Assembly: GCF_000194155.1 (NCBI RefSeq)
Contig: NZ_GL877878.1
Span: forward strand, 3,026,554 to 3,090,553
Length of the DNA stretch: 64,000 nt
Direction: 5' to 3'
Source of the DNA: Saccharopolyspora spinosa NRRL 18395
Lineage (GTDB): Bacteria > Actinomycetota > Actinomycetes > Mycobacteriales > Pseudonocardiaceae
Shown here one piece after another: positions 48,689 to 58,670 of the stretch (positions are counted from its first letter, which is position 1; every line of letters starts with the position of its first letter). Made by a program: the position numbers and the translations under genes. Under the pieces are notes generated by a model. That model saw only the letters and a list, made by a program, of their open reading frames with translations. It had not been told where the DNA came from and did no database searches.

Positions 48689-49879
48689 TCACTTGTTGCC
48701 CTGCACCCACTGGCCCCACGGGACCTGCCAGTCGCCGAAACCGTCCCAGGCGCGCAGGTTCGGCCCGCCGGAGTTGGTGATCTGCACGACATCGCCCTTC
48801 TTCAGCAGATCGAAGACCCATTTGGCATCGGCCATGCTCATGTTGATGCAGCCGTGGCTGACATTGCGCCGCCCCTGATCGCCCACCGACCACGGCGCGG
48901 CGTGCAGGAACTCACCGCCGTTGGAGATCCGGACCGCCCACTGGACCTCGGTGCGGTAGCCGCCCGCCTCGACCGGCAGGCCGTAGGTGGAGGAGTCCAT
49001 CACCTTCGTAGCGTGGTGCTCGGTGACCACGTGCACGCCGTTGTTGGACGGGAACGACGGTTTGCCCAACGACACCGGCATGGTCCGCAGCAGCTTGCCG
49101 TTCTTCTCGATGGTCATCTTGTGGGTGGCGCCATCGGCCTTCAGCACGACCGCGTTGCCGATGGTGATGGTCGCCTTGCGGTCCTCCTCGCCCCAGGCGC
49201 CGTTGCCGAGGTCCCTGCCGTACACGTCGACGTCGATCGACACCTTGGTGCCCGGCTTCCAGTACTCCTTCGGCCGCCAGTGCACCTCGCGGCTGTTGAA
49301 CCAGTAGAAAGCACCCTCGACCGCCGGCTCGGTGCGGATCTGGATCGCTTCCTCGGCCTTCGCCTTGTCCGGTGCCGGGGCCTTCTCGCTGAAGTAGAAC
49401 GCCAGCGGCTGGCCGACGCCGACGGTCTGCCCGTCCAGCGGGTTCATCGACACGAAGGTCTGCTTGCCGGGTGAAATGGTGCTGAAAGTGGACTGCTGGG
49501 TGATCGTCGGCCCGCTCGCCCCCTGCGCGGTCACGGACAGCGTGTAGGTCTTGCCGTAACCGAGCTTTTCGGTGGCGGCCCAGCTGACCCCGTCCGGCGC
49601 GATGGCACCTGCCGTCGCATTGCCTTCCGCGCTGGTCAGCACCGCCTCGACGATCTTGCCGTTGACCGCCTTCGCGCTGATCGGCGCGGTCGGCGAAATG
49701 TCGTTGGCCCCGTTCTGCGGTGCCAGCTCCAACGTCGGCGCGGGCGCCACCTCGTCCCCCGAACCGGACCCGCTACAGCCGGCGACGAGCAACGCCACCA
49801 AACCGAAGATCAACATTGTCAGCAGTCGTGACACCCGTACGGGAAACCCGACCGAATTACTCAACTCCCTCATGGGCAA
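48689..49879 (-). CDS. lipoprotein L,D-transpeptidase (LdtMt2-type)
   Basis: 396 residues. Lipobox LVALLVAGCSG gives a membrane-anchored lipoprotein. Two Ig-like domains (residues ~45-230) precede a YkuD L,D-transpeptidase domain with SHGCINMSMADAKWVF carrying the catalytic Cys, and a C-terminal WVFDL/WQVPWGQWVQ tail. Such enzymes make 3-3 peptidoglycan crosslinks. The TTG at 49879 has GGAG at 7 bases; ATG at 49873 is the alternative. Confidence 0.92.
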   Translation of the reverse strand: MPMRELSNSVGFPVRVSRLLTMLIFGLVALLVAGCSGSGSGDEVAPAPTLELAPQNGANDISPTAPISAKAVNGKIVEAVLTSAEGNATAGAIAPDGVSWAATEKLGYGKTYTLSVTAQGASGPTITQQSTFSTISPGKQTFVSMNPLDGQTVGVGQPLAFYFSEKAPAPDKAKAEEAIQIRTEPAVEGAFYWFNSREVHWRPKEYWKPGTKVSIDVDVYGRDLGNGAWGEEDRKATITIGNAVVLKADGATHKMTIEKNGKLLRTMPVSLGKPSFPSNNGVHVVTEHHATKVMDSSTYGLPVEAGGYRTEVQWAVRISNGGEFLHAAPWSVGDQGRRNVSHGCINMSMADAKWVFDLLKKGDVVQITNSGGPNLRAWDGFGDWQVPWGQWVQGNK

Positions 49880-50175
49880 CTGTCCGTCCGCTCCGATGCG
49901 CCGCTACGCCTGAGAACAGTGTGCAGCAATGCCCCGACAGTGAGTGAAGGGACCGGGTTGCACACATAGGGTGATCTCCCCTGGCCGATCACCCTCCATG
50001 AGACGCAGCACCCCACCCCGGGGTTGCGTCCCCACCCCCGACAACCTCGCCCACCCCCAAAACCGACCCCCCTCTTCGGCACCCCGCAGTGCCGTGCTAA
50101 TGTTTTCCACGTCGCCAGGGAGACCGGGGCGGAACCGAAAAGGAACCGAACCGTTCAAAACTTGACCGACAACCA

Positions 50176-50248
<73 letters not shown>

Positions 50249-50250
50249 CA

Positions 50251-50281
50251 AAAGCCCCAGGTTAATACCCTGGGGCTTTTT
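50251..50281 (+). terminator. terminator after tRNA-Lys
   Basis: AAAGCCCCAGG/CCTGGGGCTTTTT stem-loop with TTAATA loop and T tail. Confidence 0.85.
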
Positions 50282-50756
50282 ACATGCCCAAGCTTCTCCG
50301 CACTTTATCCACGCAATTCAGTCTGACTCGGTAACGAAGGCTCTTTCTAGCGACTAAGCCGTTTCCCTGCCGACCGCCTTGCGGCCGAGGTACACATCCT
50401 GTTAAGCGGGGTTCACAGGCAAGCACGCCCGAGCGGCGCCGTTAGTCTCGTACCGACCAGAGGCAGAGGCGTGCAAGCGACCCGTCGAAGCCTTGCCCGT
50501 TTTCACGTGCCTGCCACCTGGCGAAACTGTCTTCGTGCAGGCCCAAGCAGGGGACGTTGCCACGTTATTGCCAACAATAACCCGCAATCGACTGCAAATG
50601 ACGGTAGGAGGTAGCCAAAGGTGTTGGCAGACAACGGCAAACGTTGTCGATCGCGGAAACGGGGACCGCGGGCTCTGGGTTCGATCCCCAGGCATTGCAA
50701 TGTTGCTCCGCCGGAAGCGGCGCCAGTAAGTGGGCGAGCCGTGACGGAAGCCGTCA
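50282..50756. other. 475-bp gene-poor region
   Basis: Open frames in this stretch have no family signal or ribosome site. One piece (50673-50690) resembles a tRNA T arm (GGTTCGATCCCCAG) but the rest of a tRNA is absent. Confidence 0.4.
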
Positions 50757-51392
50757 CAGCGTGAAGTCATACCAGTGGCCGGGGCCATCTCCGTCGGGAG
50801 GAAAGTGTTTGAGTGCCGTGGCGGCGCCGAGTACCACGAGTTCGGGGACTCCGCGTCCGAACCCAGGGCGGCTGTAGTGCAACGACAGCACACCGAGCGG
50901 CTCCGGTCCGCCGTCCATTAGCGGGTATGAGGCGACGGAGCGGGTCCCAGCGTCGAGAATCGGGTCCAGCGTCGGCTGTCCGACGAAGATCGGGCTGCGG
51001 GTGACATCGTCGACCAGAACAGGCGCACGGGTGACCAGTGCCTTGGCGCAGGCGGTGGGATGGCCGGTCGTGATGCTTGCGAAGAAGCTCAGGAACGCGG
51101 GCCTGAAGCCGTGCTGTGCCCGGATCCGCAGTGCACCCTCTTGCCGATCGTGTACTTGCAGGTCACAGAAGTCAGCACCGCCGCTCGTGAGCGCAGCCCG
51201 CAGGATCGCTTCCATAACCGTGGGTTTGTCGGCATCGCCCAAGAACTCAGTATCGAACAGAACAGCTGTGTGGTCTCCGCCACGCCGGTATGCTTCGCGC
51301 AGCAGCCTCAAGCGGGTGTTCCGGAGCTCGGCAAGATCAAGCCTTCGGTGACACTGTGCACCGTTCGCATCGCGTTGCGTGGTATCAGGCAT
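50754..51392 (-). CDS. GAF-domain protein
   Basis: 212 residues. N-terminal helix (LAELRNTRLRLLREAYRRG) then a GAF fold: AILRAALTSGGADFCDLQVHD, LRIRAQHGFRPAFLSFF, TRAPVLVDDV, and ASYPLMDGGPEPLGVLSLHYS. GAF domains bind small ligands in signal proteins; here no output domain (kinase, ANTAR, HTH) is present, so it may act as a sensor partner. Start at 51392 is not backed by a strong ribosome site. Confidence 0.7.
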   Translation of the reverse strand: MPDTTQRDANGAQCHRRLDLAELRNTRLRLLREAYRRGGDHTAVLFDTEFLGDADKPTVMEAILRAALTSGGADFCDLQVHDRQEGALRIRAQHGFRPAFLSFFASITTGHPTACAKALVTRAPVLVDDVTRSPIFVGQPTLDPILDAGTRSVASYPLMDGGPEPLGVLSLHYSRPGFGRGVPELVVLGAATALKHFPPDGDGPGHWYDFTL

Positions 51393-52144
51393 GCTGTGCT
51401 CATGACGGGTTTGGCCGGTTTGTTACACAAATGGTAACCGAAGAAGTGCCTGAGTGGCGAGCACTCGAACGCACGTTCAACATTGTGGGTGCTCGGCGGT
51501 AGGGGAGGCTGCCAGGCCACGCGGGTTGATCACGAGTACCCCAACGTGACGTGGCCCGCCTCAACGTTCACGACGGCGACGTTGTTGACCACGGAAACAA
51601 CAACCGCCGGCTTATGGTCACCGGAACGCAGAAGCAAGATCCTCGCCGCACGGGCAGGCCAACAGGGTGAAGGGGGCATACTCAAACCCTGCGGTCCGGT
51701 CCCGACTGCTCTGTCCTCGCCCCATCGACCTCCACAAGGGCTATCAGACCGCGCCAAGGGGGCAAGCTTCCGCCGACATATACCGTGGGATCGGATGTTG
51801 CCACCTTGCCCCAAGCTGATCAAGCGTCTCCAGGTCGACGGGGTGAAGACCTGGTTTCGGGGTCGGTAGCCGGCAAGGACGCTTCCGGACCTGGGTAGCC
51901 CCTGTGCCTTGAAATCATCCTTTTGGAGCAGGCGGCTTTCGTGTTGTTTGGGTGAGTGTCGTCACTACTCTTTGTGTGCGTGCGCATTTGGTGCGGCTTC
52001 GCCGACGCATGGGGTTGGGCGGTTGTTGATTTGTCCAACGTGGACTTCTTGGTTTGGGTGTTCGGCGCACTGGGTTGGGTTTTTGAAAGCACCGACTGGA
52101 CCTAGACCTAGGGTGGTGGGGCGCGAACAATCGGGTATCTCGGG
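51393..52144. other. 752-bp region without a convincing gene
   Basis: The segment 51900-52140 has visibly more T than its neighbours and looks unlike the surrounding high-GC coding DNA. The minus frame near 51530-51640 reads KPAVVVSVVNNVAVVNVEAG, protein-like but not followed further. No repeat or promoter recognised. Confidence 0.35.
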
Positions 52145-52756
52145 TTGCCGATCGGACGCCGGGGGTTGTTGGTGGTCGACCAGGTGTTGGGCGGGGCGGT
52201 CATCGCGGTGACCTCGGTGTGCTTGGTTCGGCTGGTGGTCCGCCGTTGGCGGCTTCCGGAGGCTTGGGGTGGGTGCGGGAGCGCCGACATCGCTCACGTC
52301 TTGATGGGCATCGGGATGTCCGCGATGTTCCTGCCCGAGGTGCTTCCGCCCGGCGTGTGGGCTGCGCTGTTCGTTGCGAACGCCGGTTGGATGGGCGTGC
52401 TGGCGCTGCGTCGGCGTCCGGCCCTGACCTACCTGCACCACTTGGTCGGCGGGTTGGCCATGTCGTACATGTTCGCCGCCGCTCGGCCGCACGGGCCCAC
52501 TTCAGGCCTGTTGTCGTTGTCCACCGCGCATTCGTCCGGCCACTCGCACGGCAGCGCGCTGGCCGTCGTCGGCGCACAGTCCGCAGGCTTCGCTTTTCCG
52601 CTGGTGGCCTGGGTGCTGATGACCTACTGCCTGCTCAGCGCCGGTTTCGCCGGAACCGACCTGGTCCGCCCGCCCCGAGACCGCCCCAGGTTGACGGCCA
52701 CCACCGAACTGGTCCTCTCCCTGAGCATGGTCTACATGTTCCTGACCACGCTCTGA
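52145..52756 (+). CDS. DUF5134 membrane protein
   Basis: 203 residues with several hydrophobic segments (GGAVIAVTSVCLVRLVV; HVLMGIGMSAMFLPEVLPPG; HHLVGGLAMSYMFAAARP; VAWVLMTYCLLSAGFAG; ELVLSLSMVYMFLTTL). The HVLMGxGMxxMFLP and LxMVYMF motifs mark DUF5134. A His/Ser-rich loop (SSGHSHGS) may bind metal. TTG at 52145 is the start given; a GTG about 30 bp downstream is possible. Confidence 0.8.
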   Translation: MPIGRRGLLVVDQVLGGAVIAVTSVCLVRLVVRRWRLPEAWGGCGSADIAHVLMGIGMSAMFLPEVLPPGVWAALFVANAGWMGVLALRRRPALTYLHHLVGGLAMSYMFAAARPHGPTSGLLSLSTAHSSGHSHGSALAVVGAQSAGFAFPLVAWVLMTYCLLSAGFAGTDLVRPPRDRPRLTATTELVLSLSMVYMFLTTL

Positions 52757-52861
52757 CGGCCGATCACGGCGGCGTTTCAGCTGGTCAGTGAGTGGTTTGA
52801 GGTGCTACAGCGACTTGCTACAGCGGCTCAAAGCACGCAGGGGCGTTGACCGGCTGGAACT

Positions 52862-53509
52862 TCAGTCCATTCCGGACACTCGGAGGGTTATGTTCAGGCG
52901 GCCTGCCGTCATGCCCACGTCCGGTCCCGTTCCCCGGTACGTCTTCGGGACTCCGTGGTAGGCCAGGCGGGATTCGCCGCCGAAGACGAACACGTCTCCC
53001 GAGCACAGTTCCACGTCCGTCCACGGCCGGTTCCGGTTCTCCGTGTTGCCGAACCTGAAGACGCACGTGTCGCCGAGGCTCAGCGACACCACCGGCTCCT
53101 GGCTCTGCTCGTCGCGATCCTGGTGCATTCCCATCCGCGCCGTGTCGTCGTAGAAGTTGACCAGCGCGACGTCCGGGCGGTAGCCGTGAGCGGAGTGGCC
53201 GTAGGCGTCGGCCAGCGCCCTGCGCCCCAAGTCGCCGAGCCAGTCCGGGAACGGCGTCACCGCTGAGCCGTCTCCGTCGTCGACGGTTCGCGAGTACCGG
53301 TAGGGGTACCAGTGCCAGCCGAGGCACACGGTGCGCACCGACATCACTCCCCCGCTCGGCAACCGAGCGGAGCGCATGCCCGCCGGGGAGCGCGCCCACT
53401 CCCGGCACGCGACGACCAGTTCGCGCTGCTGGTCGAGGTCGAGCCAGTCGGGCAGGTGCACCGCACCCGGGGCTATCTCGGCCCGCTCCCGTGGGATCAA
53501 CGACTCCAT
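52862..53509 (-). CDS. AlkB-like alpha-ketoglutarate-dependent dioxygenase
   Basis: 215 residues. 2OG-Fe(II) motif HQDRDE (HxD, near 125), YHGVPKT with the distal His and RLNITLR with the 2OG-binding Arg. YRPDVALVNFYDD is the AlkB substrate-loop region. AlkB repairs alkylated bases by oxidative demethylation. It stands alone; the next gene is divergent. Confidence 0.92.
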   Translation of the reverse strand: MESLIPRERAEIAPGAVHLPDWLDLDQQRELVVACREWARSPAGMRSARLPSGGVMSVRTVCLGWHWYPYRYSRTVDDGDGSAVTPFPDWLGDLGRRALADAYGHSAHGYRPDVALVNFYDDTARMGMHQDRDEQSQEPVVSLSLGDTCVFRFGNTENRNRPWTDVELCSGDVFVFGGESRLAYHGVPKTYRGTGPDVGMTAGRLNITLRVSGMD

Positions 53510-53592
53510 GTCCGCCCCTTACCACGTCATGATCACCTTCATGGCGGCTCACCCGTGACAACCCTCTCAAAGCTGGTTTCCATCCCCCGGCC

Positions 53593-53611
53593 AGGTTAGG
53601 CTTGCCAAACT
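53593..53611. promoter_or_regulatory. iron box upstream of a siderophore-binding protein
   Basis: AGGTTAGGCTTGCCAAACT matches the iron box consensus on the left two-thirds (AGGTTAGGCT). It lies 31 bp upstream of the ATG at 53642, the expected position for iron repression. Confidence 0.7.
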
Positions 53612-53641
53612 TTTGGAGCCAACCAAAAAGCAGGGAGCATC

Positions 53642-54583
53642 ATGTTCCGTCCCCGTCGACTGCTCGCGGCCGTCGCCGCAGTGCTCGCGCTCGGCACCGT
53701 CGCCGCGTGCGGCTCGTCGACTCCCGAGCAGCCCACCGCACCCCAGGGCGACGAGCGAATCGTCACGCACGCCAAGGGGCAGACCAAGATCGTCGGCAAC
53801 CCGCAGCGCGTCGTCGTTCTCGACACCGGGGAGCTCGACGCGGTTCTGGCGCTGGGGATCAAGCCGGTTGGCACCGTGCTGCCGGACGCCAACAAGACCC
53901 TGCAGCCGTACCTGGCCGAGAAGGCCGGCAGCATCGAGATCGTCGGCACCATCGGCTCGCCCAACCTGGAGAAGATCGCCGCGCTCAAGCCCGACCTGAT
54001 TCTCTCCAGCAAGGTGCGCGACGACCAGAACTACGACGCGCTGAGCAAGATCGCGCCGACGGTGTTCGCCGAGAGCGTCGGCAAGACCTGGAAGCAGAAC
54101 TTCCTGCTCGACGCCGAGGCGCTGGGCAAGAAGGCCGAGGCGCAGCAGATCCTCGACGCCTACCAGCAGCGCGCCGCCGACATCGGCAAGCAGGCCGGCG
54201 ACCCCGCCGCCCGCAAGATCAGCATGCTGCGGTTCATCCCCGGCGACATCCGTCTGTACGGCAAGGGCTCCTTCATCGGCACGATTCTGGCCGACGCGGG
54301 CTTCGGCCGCCCCGACAACCAGCAGACCGACCAGACCTTCACCAAGATCAGCCGCGAGCAGATTTCCCAGGCCGACAGTGACCAGCTGTTCTACGCCGCC
54401 TATGGCGAAACCGCCAAGCAGCAGCTGACCGACGTGGTCAACTCCGTGCAATGGACGACGCTCGGCGTCGTGAATAACGGCAAGGCCGTCGAGGTGCACG
54501 ACGACACCTGGTTCCTCGGCCTCGGTCCGATCGCCGCCAACCTGGTGCTGGACGACCTGCAGAAGGCCTTCCCGCAGCAATGA
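53642..54583 (+). CDS. ferri-siderophore ABC-transporter substrate-binding lipoprotein
   Basis: 313 residues. Signal with lipobox AVAAVLALGTVAACGSS, then a FecB-type fold: RVVVLDTGELDAVLALGIKPVG, NLEKIAALKPDLIL and the long central helix. The C-terminus VWLGLGPIAANLVLDDLQ-like (TWFLGLGPIAANLVLDD) is typical. It binds iron siderophores for uptake. No permease or ATPase is visible, so it may serve a transporter elsewhere. The iron box upstream links it to the siderophore regulon. Confidence 0.92.
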   Translation: MFRPRRLLAAVAAVLALGTVAACGSSTPEQPTAPQGDERIVTHAKGQTKIVGNPQRVVVLDTGELDAVLALGIKPVGTVLPDANKTLQPYLAEKAGSIEIVGTIGSPNLEKIAALKPDLILSSKVRDDQNYDALSKIAPTVFAESVGKTWKQNFLLDAEALGKKAEAQQILDAYQQRAADIGKQAGDPAARKISMLRFIPGDIRLYGKGSFIGTILADAGFGRPDNQQTDQTFTKISREQISQADSDQLFYAAYGETAKQQLTDVVNSVQWTTLGVVNNGKAVEVHDDTWFLGLGPIAANLVLDDLQKAFPQQ

Positions 54584-54591
54584 CCGAGTGA

Positions 54592-54624
54592 AGAGCCCGT
54601 GAGTCCGGCGGACTCACGGGCTCT
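54592..54624 (+). terminator. terminator after the siderophore-binding gene
   Basis: AGAGCCCGTGAGTCCG / CGGACTCACGGGCTCT hairpin 8 bp after the stop. Confidence 0.75.
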
Positions 54625-55790
54625 TCGCTGCGCGAATCCACAGGTCCCCGGCGCCGCGCCGCGAACTCGCCGCCCGGCTCGATGTCCACCACCACCGACA
54701 CCTCGGCTCCCGGCTCGGCCTCGGCGATGGCGAACCCCGCCAGCCGCAACGGCTTCACCGCATACACCTGCACGACCTCGCGTCCCGCTCGGTCGCCGGT
54801 GTTGCGCAGCTTCACCCGCACGGCCTCGTCTTCGGCGACGGCCTCCAGGCACTCCCAGGTCGTGCACCCGAGCCCGTGTCCGAAGTGGAACGCCGGATCG
54901 ACGCCCCGGTCCTCGTAAGCGCGGTAGCCGACCAGGGTCTCTCGGTGTAGTGCAGTTCGCCGTCCACCGGCTGCACGCCCGGTAGCGGCACCGGGACGCC
55001 GGCCAGTCCGGCCGGGAAGGTGGTCGGCAGCCTGCCGCCGGGTTCTGCCCGGCCCAGCGGCACGTCGGCCAAGGCCAGCCGCCGGATTCGGAGTCCTCGA
55101 AAGCACCTACCCGATCGGCCAACCGCAACACCCGCAGGACCTTGTCGTCGAGAACTTCTTCCGGGACCTTGCCCCGCGCCACGGCCTCCGTGAGTTTCCC
55201 GTCGCTCCACGGGCTTTTCGGTCCGGGCATGGCCAGGTCGAGAACGCCGAGCGCCGCCGACTCCAGCGAGCGGGTGGCAGACCAGTCCGATACGGCATCC
55301 CGCCCCACGCCCACTCGCCCTTGAGAACATCGTTAACCAGAGCGGAATTCTCAGTCATCGTGCGCCCGTTCACCGAGTTGTAGGCGGCCGTCATCGCCCA
55401 CGGCGAAGCCTTCGCCACGATCCGCTCGAACGGCTTGAGGTAGATCTCGCGCAGCGCCTGCTCGTCGACCACCGCGTCGTAGCTGAATGCCTGCCCCCGA
55501 AAGGACTTCGGTGCACGTTGATCGTCGGCGCCAGCACCACGTGCACACCCCGGCGGACGCCACCGGGAACAGCAGCGACGGGTCGCGCTCGTCCCATGCC
55601 GTGCCGCGCACCCCGTTCGGCCCGTCGGAGAGCACCAACGACCGCAGCCCGATCTTCGGCATCGGGTGCAGGGTCCAGAAGTCGGCACCGGTGGAGCAAC
55701 CGCGCCTTCTCCGCCGCTGTCAACTCCGAAACCAACGACAGGAGCTTCGCCTCGTCCACCGCTATTCCGCTCGCCAGCCTCCGGCCGCCA
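54605..55790 (-). pseudogene. GH3 beta-glucosidase pseudogene
   Basis: Several minus frames each carry pieces of a GH3 enzyme in order: AVDEAKLLSLVSELTAAEKARLL, PKIGLRSLVLSDGPNGVRG (N-terminal barrel), VDEQALREIYLKPFERIVAKAS then AAYNSVNGRTMTENSALVN, and AYEDRGVDPAFHFGHGLGC near the end with a fibronectin-like tail. The pieces need at least four frameshifts, and the segment carrying the nucleophile Asp is broken or deleted, so it cannot be functional. GH3 enzymes hydrolyse beta-glucosides. Confidence 0.8.
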
Positions 55791-55879
55791 AGTTTCGGCC
55801 ACCTCGCCCGCACTGTCGACCGGGACCACGCCACGCCGTTATCTGCCCATCCGATCACTCCCCGAACCCAACATGTAGT

Positions 55880-56080
55880 GTGTCGCTCGCTGGTGGTTCA
55901 CCGGAGGCGTCCGGTGAGGCAAGAGGGAACCCGGTGCGAATCCGGGACTGCCCCGCAGCGGTGAACGGGAACGAACGTCGTGACCCGGCTGCCTGACGGC
56001 AGCGGGTAGAGCACTGGGCGAGCAGCCTGGGAAGCCACGATCAGTAGGCCGCCCGTGAGTCCGAAGACCTGCCGCCGGTG
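55880..56080 (+). promoter_or_regulatory. cobalamin (adenosylcobalamin) riboswitch
   Basis: Conserved blocks in order: AGAGGGAACCCGGTGCGAAT and CCGGGACTGCCCCGCAGCGG, CACTGGG, GGGAAGCCACGATCAGTAGG (B12 box region) and CCCGTGAGTCCGAAGACCTG. It lies 120 bp upstream of nrdA. In Streptomyces a B12 riboswitch represses the class I nrdAB operon, letting the class II enzyme act when B12 is present; the same is likely here. Confidence 0.93.
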
Positions 56081-56202
56081 CACGCTGCGAAGCGTGCTGT
56101 CCGGGACTTCGAGGGCGGGTCCGCGCGGACGACCAGCGGCTCCTGCCGCCGTGTCTCCTCGCGCGCCGTCGTGGTCCGCCGAGCTCGCGAGGGAGAGAGC
56201 CC

Positions 56203-58590
56203 GTGACGGCGACACTCAACGACTGGACCCGCGTGTCCACTGTGGTCCACCAAGCCTGCGCCGGACTGCCCGGCGTGTCGGGCGATGCCGTGCTCGAAGA
56301 GGTGCGGCGCACCGGCTACGCCGGTATCAGCGACGACGAGCTCTCGCTGGCCCAGGTCATGGCGGCACGCACGCTCATCGAGACCGAGCCGAACTATTCG
56401 CAGGTCACGGCCCGCCTCCTGCTGGACCGGATGCGCCGCGAGGCGCTGAGCTTCCTGGGGGAGCCGCAGGAGGCCGACCAGGAGCAGATGCGCGACCACT
56501 ACCCGGCGTACTTCGCCGACTACGTGCGCCGCGGTGTCGAACTGGAGAGGCTCGACCCGGAACTGGGCTTCTTCAACCTCGACCGGCTGGGCCGCGCCCT
56601 GGTGCCCGAACGCGACCTGACCTTCGGTTTCCTCGGCCTGCAGACCCTCTACGACCGCTACTTCCTGCACGAAGACGGCACCCGGTTCGAGCTGCCGCAG
56701 GCGTTCTTCATGCGGGTCGCGATGGGCTTGGCGCTGCGCGAGGACGACCGTGAGGCGCGGGCGATCGAGTTCTACCACCTGCTGTCGACGTTCGACTTCA
56801 TGTGCTCCACGCCGACCCTGTTCAACGCTGGCACCACCCGGCCGCAGCTGTCCTCGTGCTTCCTGACCACTGTGGACGACGACCTGTCCGGGATCTTCCA
56901 CTCCATCAGCAACAACGCGCGGTTGTCGAAGTACGCGGGCGGACTGGGCAACGACTGGACGCCGGTGCGCGGCATCGGCGCCCACATCAACGGCACCAAC
57001 GGCAAGTCCCAGGGTGTGGTGCCGTTCCTGAAGATCGCCAACGACACCGCCGTCGCGGTCAACCAGGGCGGCCGGCGCAAGGGCGCGGTGTGCGCATACC
57101 TGGAGACCTGGCACATCGATGTCGAGGAGTTCCTCGACCTGCGCAAGAACACCGGCGACGACCGCCGCCGCACCCACGACATGAATACCGCGAACTGGGT
57201 GCCCGACGAATTCCTGCGCCGCGTCGAGGCCGATGAGCAGTGGACGCTGTTCTCCCCGGACGAGACGCCTGACCTGCACGACCTCTACGGCAAGGCGTTC
57301 GCCGAGCGCTACCGCGCCTACGAGCAGGCCGCCGACCGCGGCGAGATCCGCGTGTTCCGCCGGGTGCGCGCGGTGGAGCTGTGGCGGCGGATGCTGACGA
57401 TGCTCTTCGAGACCGGCCACCCCTGGATCACCTTCAAAGACCCGTGCAACCTGCGGTCGCCGCAGCAGCACAGCGGGGTCGTGCACTCCTCCAACCTGTG
57501 CACCGAGATCACCCTGAACACCAGCAGCGACGAGGTGGCCGTGTGCAACCTCGGGTCGATCAACCTGGCCCGGCACGTCGACGCCGACGGCATCGACGCC
57601 GCGAAGCTGGAGCGCACCACGCGCACCGCCGTGCGGATGCTGGACAACGTCATCGACATCAACTTCTACACGATCCCCGAGGCACGCCGGTCCAACCTGC
57701 GGCACCGGCCGATCGGGCTGGGCCTCATGGGCTTCGCGGACGCGCTGTTCACGCAGCGCATCCCGGTTTCGTCGGAGGCCGCCGTCGAGTTCGCCGACCG
57801 CAGCATGGAGCAGATCAGCTACCACGCGATCGCCGCGTCCAGCGAGCTCGCGGCCGAGCGGGGTCGGTACGAGTCCTTCGACGGATCGCTGTGGAACCAG
57901 GGAGTCCTGCCCATCGACTCGCTCGACCTGCTCGCCGACGCCCGCGGCGGCGACGTCGACCTGGACCGCTCGTCCACCCTGGACTGGGAGGCGCTGCGTG
58001 AGCGGGTGCGCACCGTCGGGATGCGCAACTCCAACGTGATGGCCATCGCCCCGACCGCCACGATCTCCAACATCTGCGGCGTGAACCAGTCGATCGAGCC
58101 GGTCTACCGCAACCTGTACGTCAAGGCGAACATGTCCGGCGACTTCACCGTGGTCAACCCGCACCTGGTCGCCGACCTCAAGCAGGCCGGGCTGTGGGAC
58201 GAGGCGATGATCGCCGACCTCAAGTTCCACGACGGCAGCCTGCTGCCGATCGAGCGGATCCCGCAGCAGCTCAAGGAGCTCTACGCCACCGCGTTCGAGA
58301 TCGAGCCGCGCTGGCTGGTGGAGGCGGCGGCGCGGCGGCAGAAGTGGATCGACCAGGCACAGTCGCTGAACCTCTACGTCTCCCGGCCCAACGGCCGAAC
58401 GCTCGACGAGCTCTACCGCCTCGCCTGGCGGAAGGGCCTCAAGACCACGTACTACCTGCGCTCCACGAGCGCGACCCACGTGGAGAAGAGCACCCTTCGC
58501 GGCACCGATGGCAAGCTCAACGCCGTCCCGACGGCGCCGACCGGCACTGCTTGCTCGGTCGAAGACCCCGACTGCGAAGCCTGCCAGTAA
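56203..58590 (+). CDS. nrdA: ribonucleoside-diphosphate reductase alpha subunit (class I)
   Basis: 795 residues from GTG at 56203 (GGGAGAG upstream). Active-site Cys in [17 protein letters not shown] and VCNLGS, and YY in LKTTYYLRS (radical relay); C-terminal PDCEACQ is the redox CxxC shuttle. TGNPW-like [12 protein letters not shown] is typical. No ATP-cone motif is seen at the N-terminus, so allosteric inhibition may differ. It converts NDPs to dNDPs with NrdB, which follows 80 bp downstream. Confidence 0.95.
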   Translation: MTATLNDWTRVSTVVHQACAGLPGVSGDAVLEEVRRTGYAGISDDELSLAQVMAARTLIETEPNYSQVTARLLLDRMRREALSFLGEPQEADQEQMRDHYPAYFADYVRRGVELERLDPELGFFNLDRLGRALVPERDLTFGFLGLQTLYDRYFLHEDGTRFELPQAFFMRVAMGLALREDDREARAIEFYHLLSTFDFMCSTPTLFNAGTTRPQLSSCFLTTVDDDLSGIFHSISNNARLSKYAGGLGNDWTPVRGIGAHINGTNGKSQGVVPFLKIANDTAVAVNQGGRRKGAVCAYLETWHIDVEEFLDLRKNTGDDRRRTHDMNTANWVPDEFLRRVEADEQWTLFSPDETPDLHDLYGKAFAERYRAYEQAADRGEIRVFRRVRAVELWRRMLTMLFETGHPWITFKDPCNLRSPQQHSGVVHSSNLCTEITLNTSSDEVAVCNLGSINLARHVDADGIDAAKLERTTRTAVRMLDNVIDINFYTIPEARRSNLRHRPIGLGLMGFADALFTQRIPVSSEAAVEFADRSMEQISYHAIAASSELAAERGRYESFDGSLWNQGVLPIDSLDLLADARGGDVDLDRSSTLDWEALRERVRTVGMRNSNVMAIAPTATISNICGVNQSIEPVYRNLYVKANMSGDFTVVNPHLVADLKQAGLWDEAMIADLKFHDGSLLPIERIPQQLKELYATAFEIEPRWLVEAAARRQKWIDQAQSLNLYVSRPNGRTLDELYRLAWRKGLKTTYYLRSTSATHVEKSTLRGTDGKLNAVPTAPTGTACSVEDPDCEACQ

Positions 58591-58670
58591 CACCCCTCAC
58601 CTGGGTCCGACGCCTAGTCCGGTACGACGCGCGGTCCCGAACTGCGCAATTTCCCTTGGAGCAACACAGC

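Noticed and set aside
48495-48878. ORF across tRNA-His and the L,D-transpeptidase end
   Set aside because: It translates the tRNA and an opposite gene; no independent evidence.
50660-50705. tRNA-like T arm GGTTCGATCCCCAG
   Set aside because: No acceptor, D or anticodon arm could be built around it.
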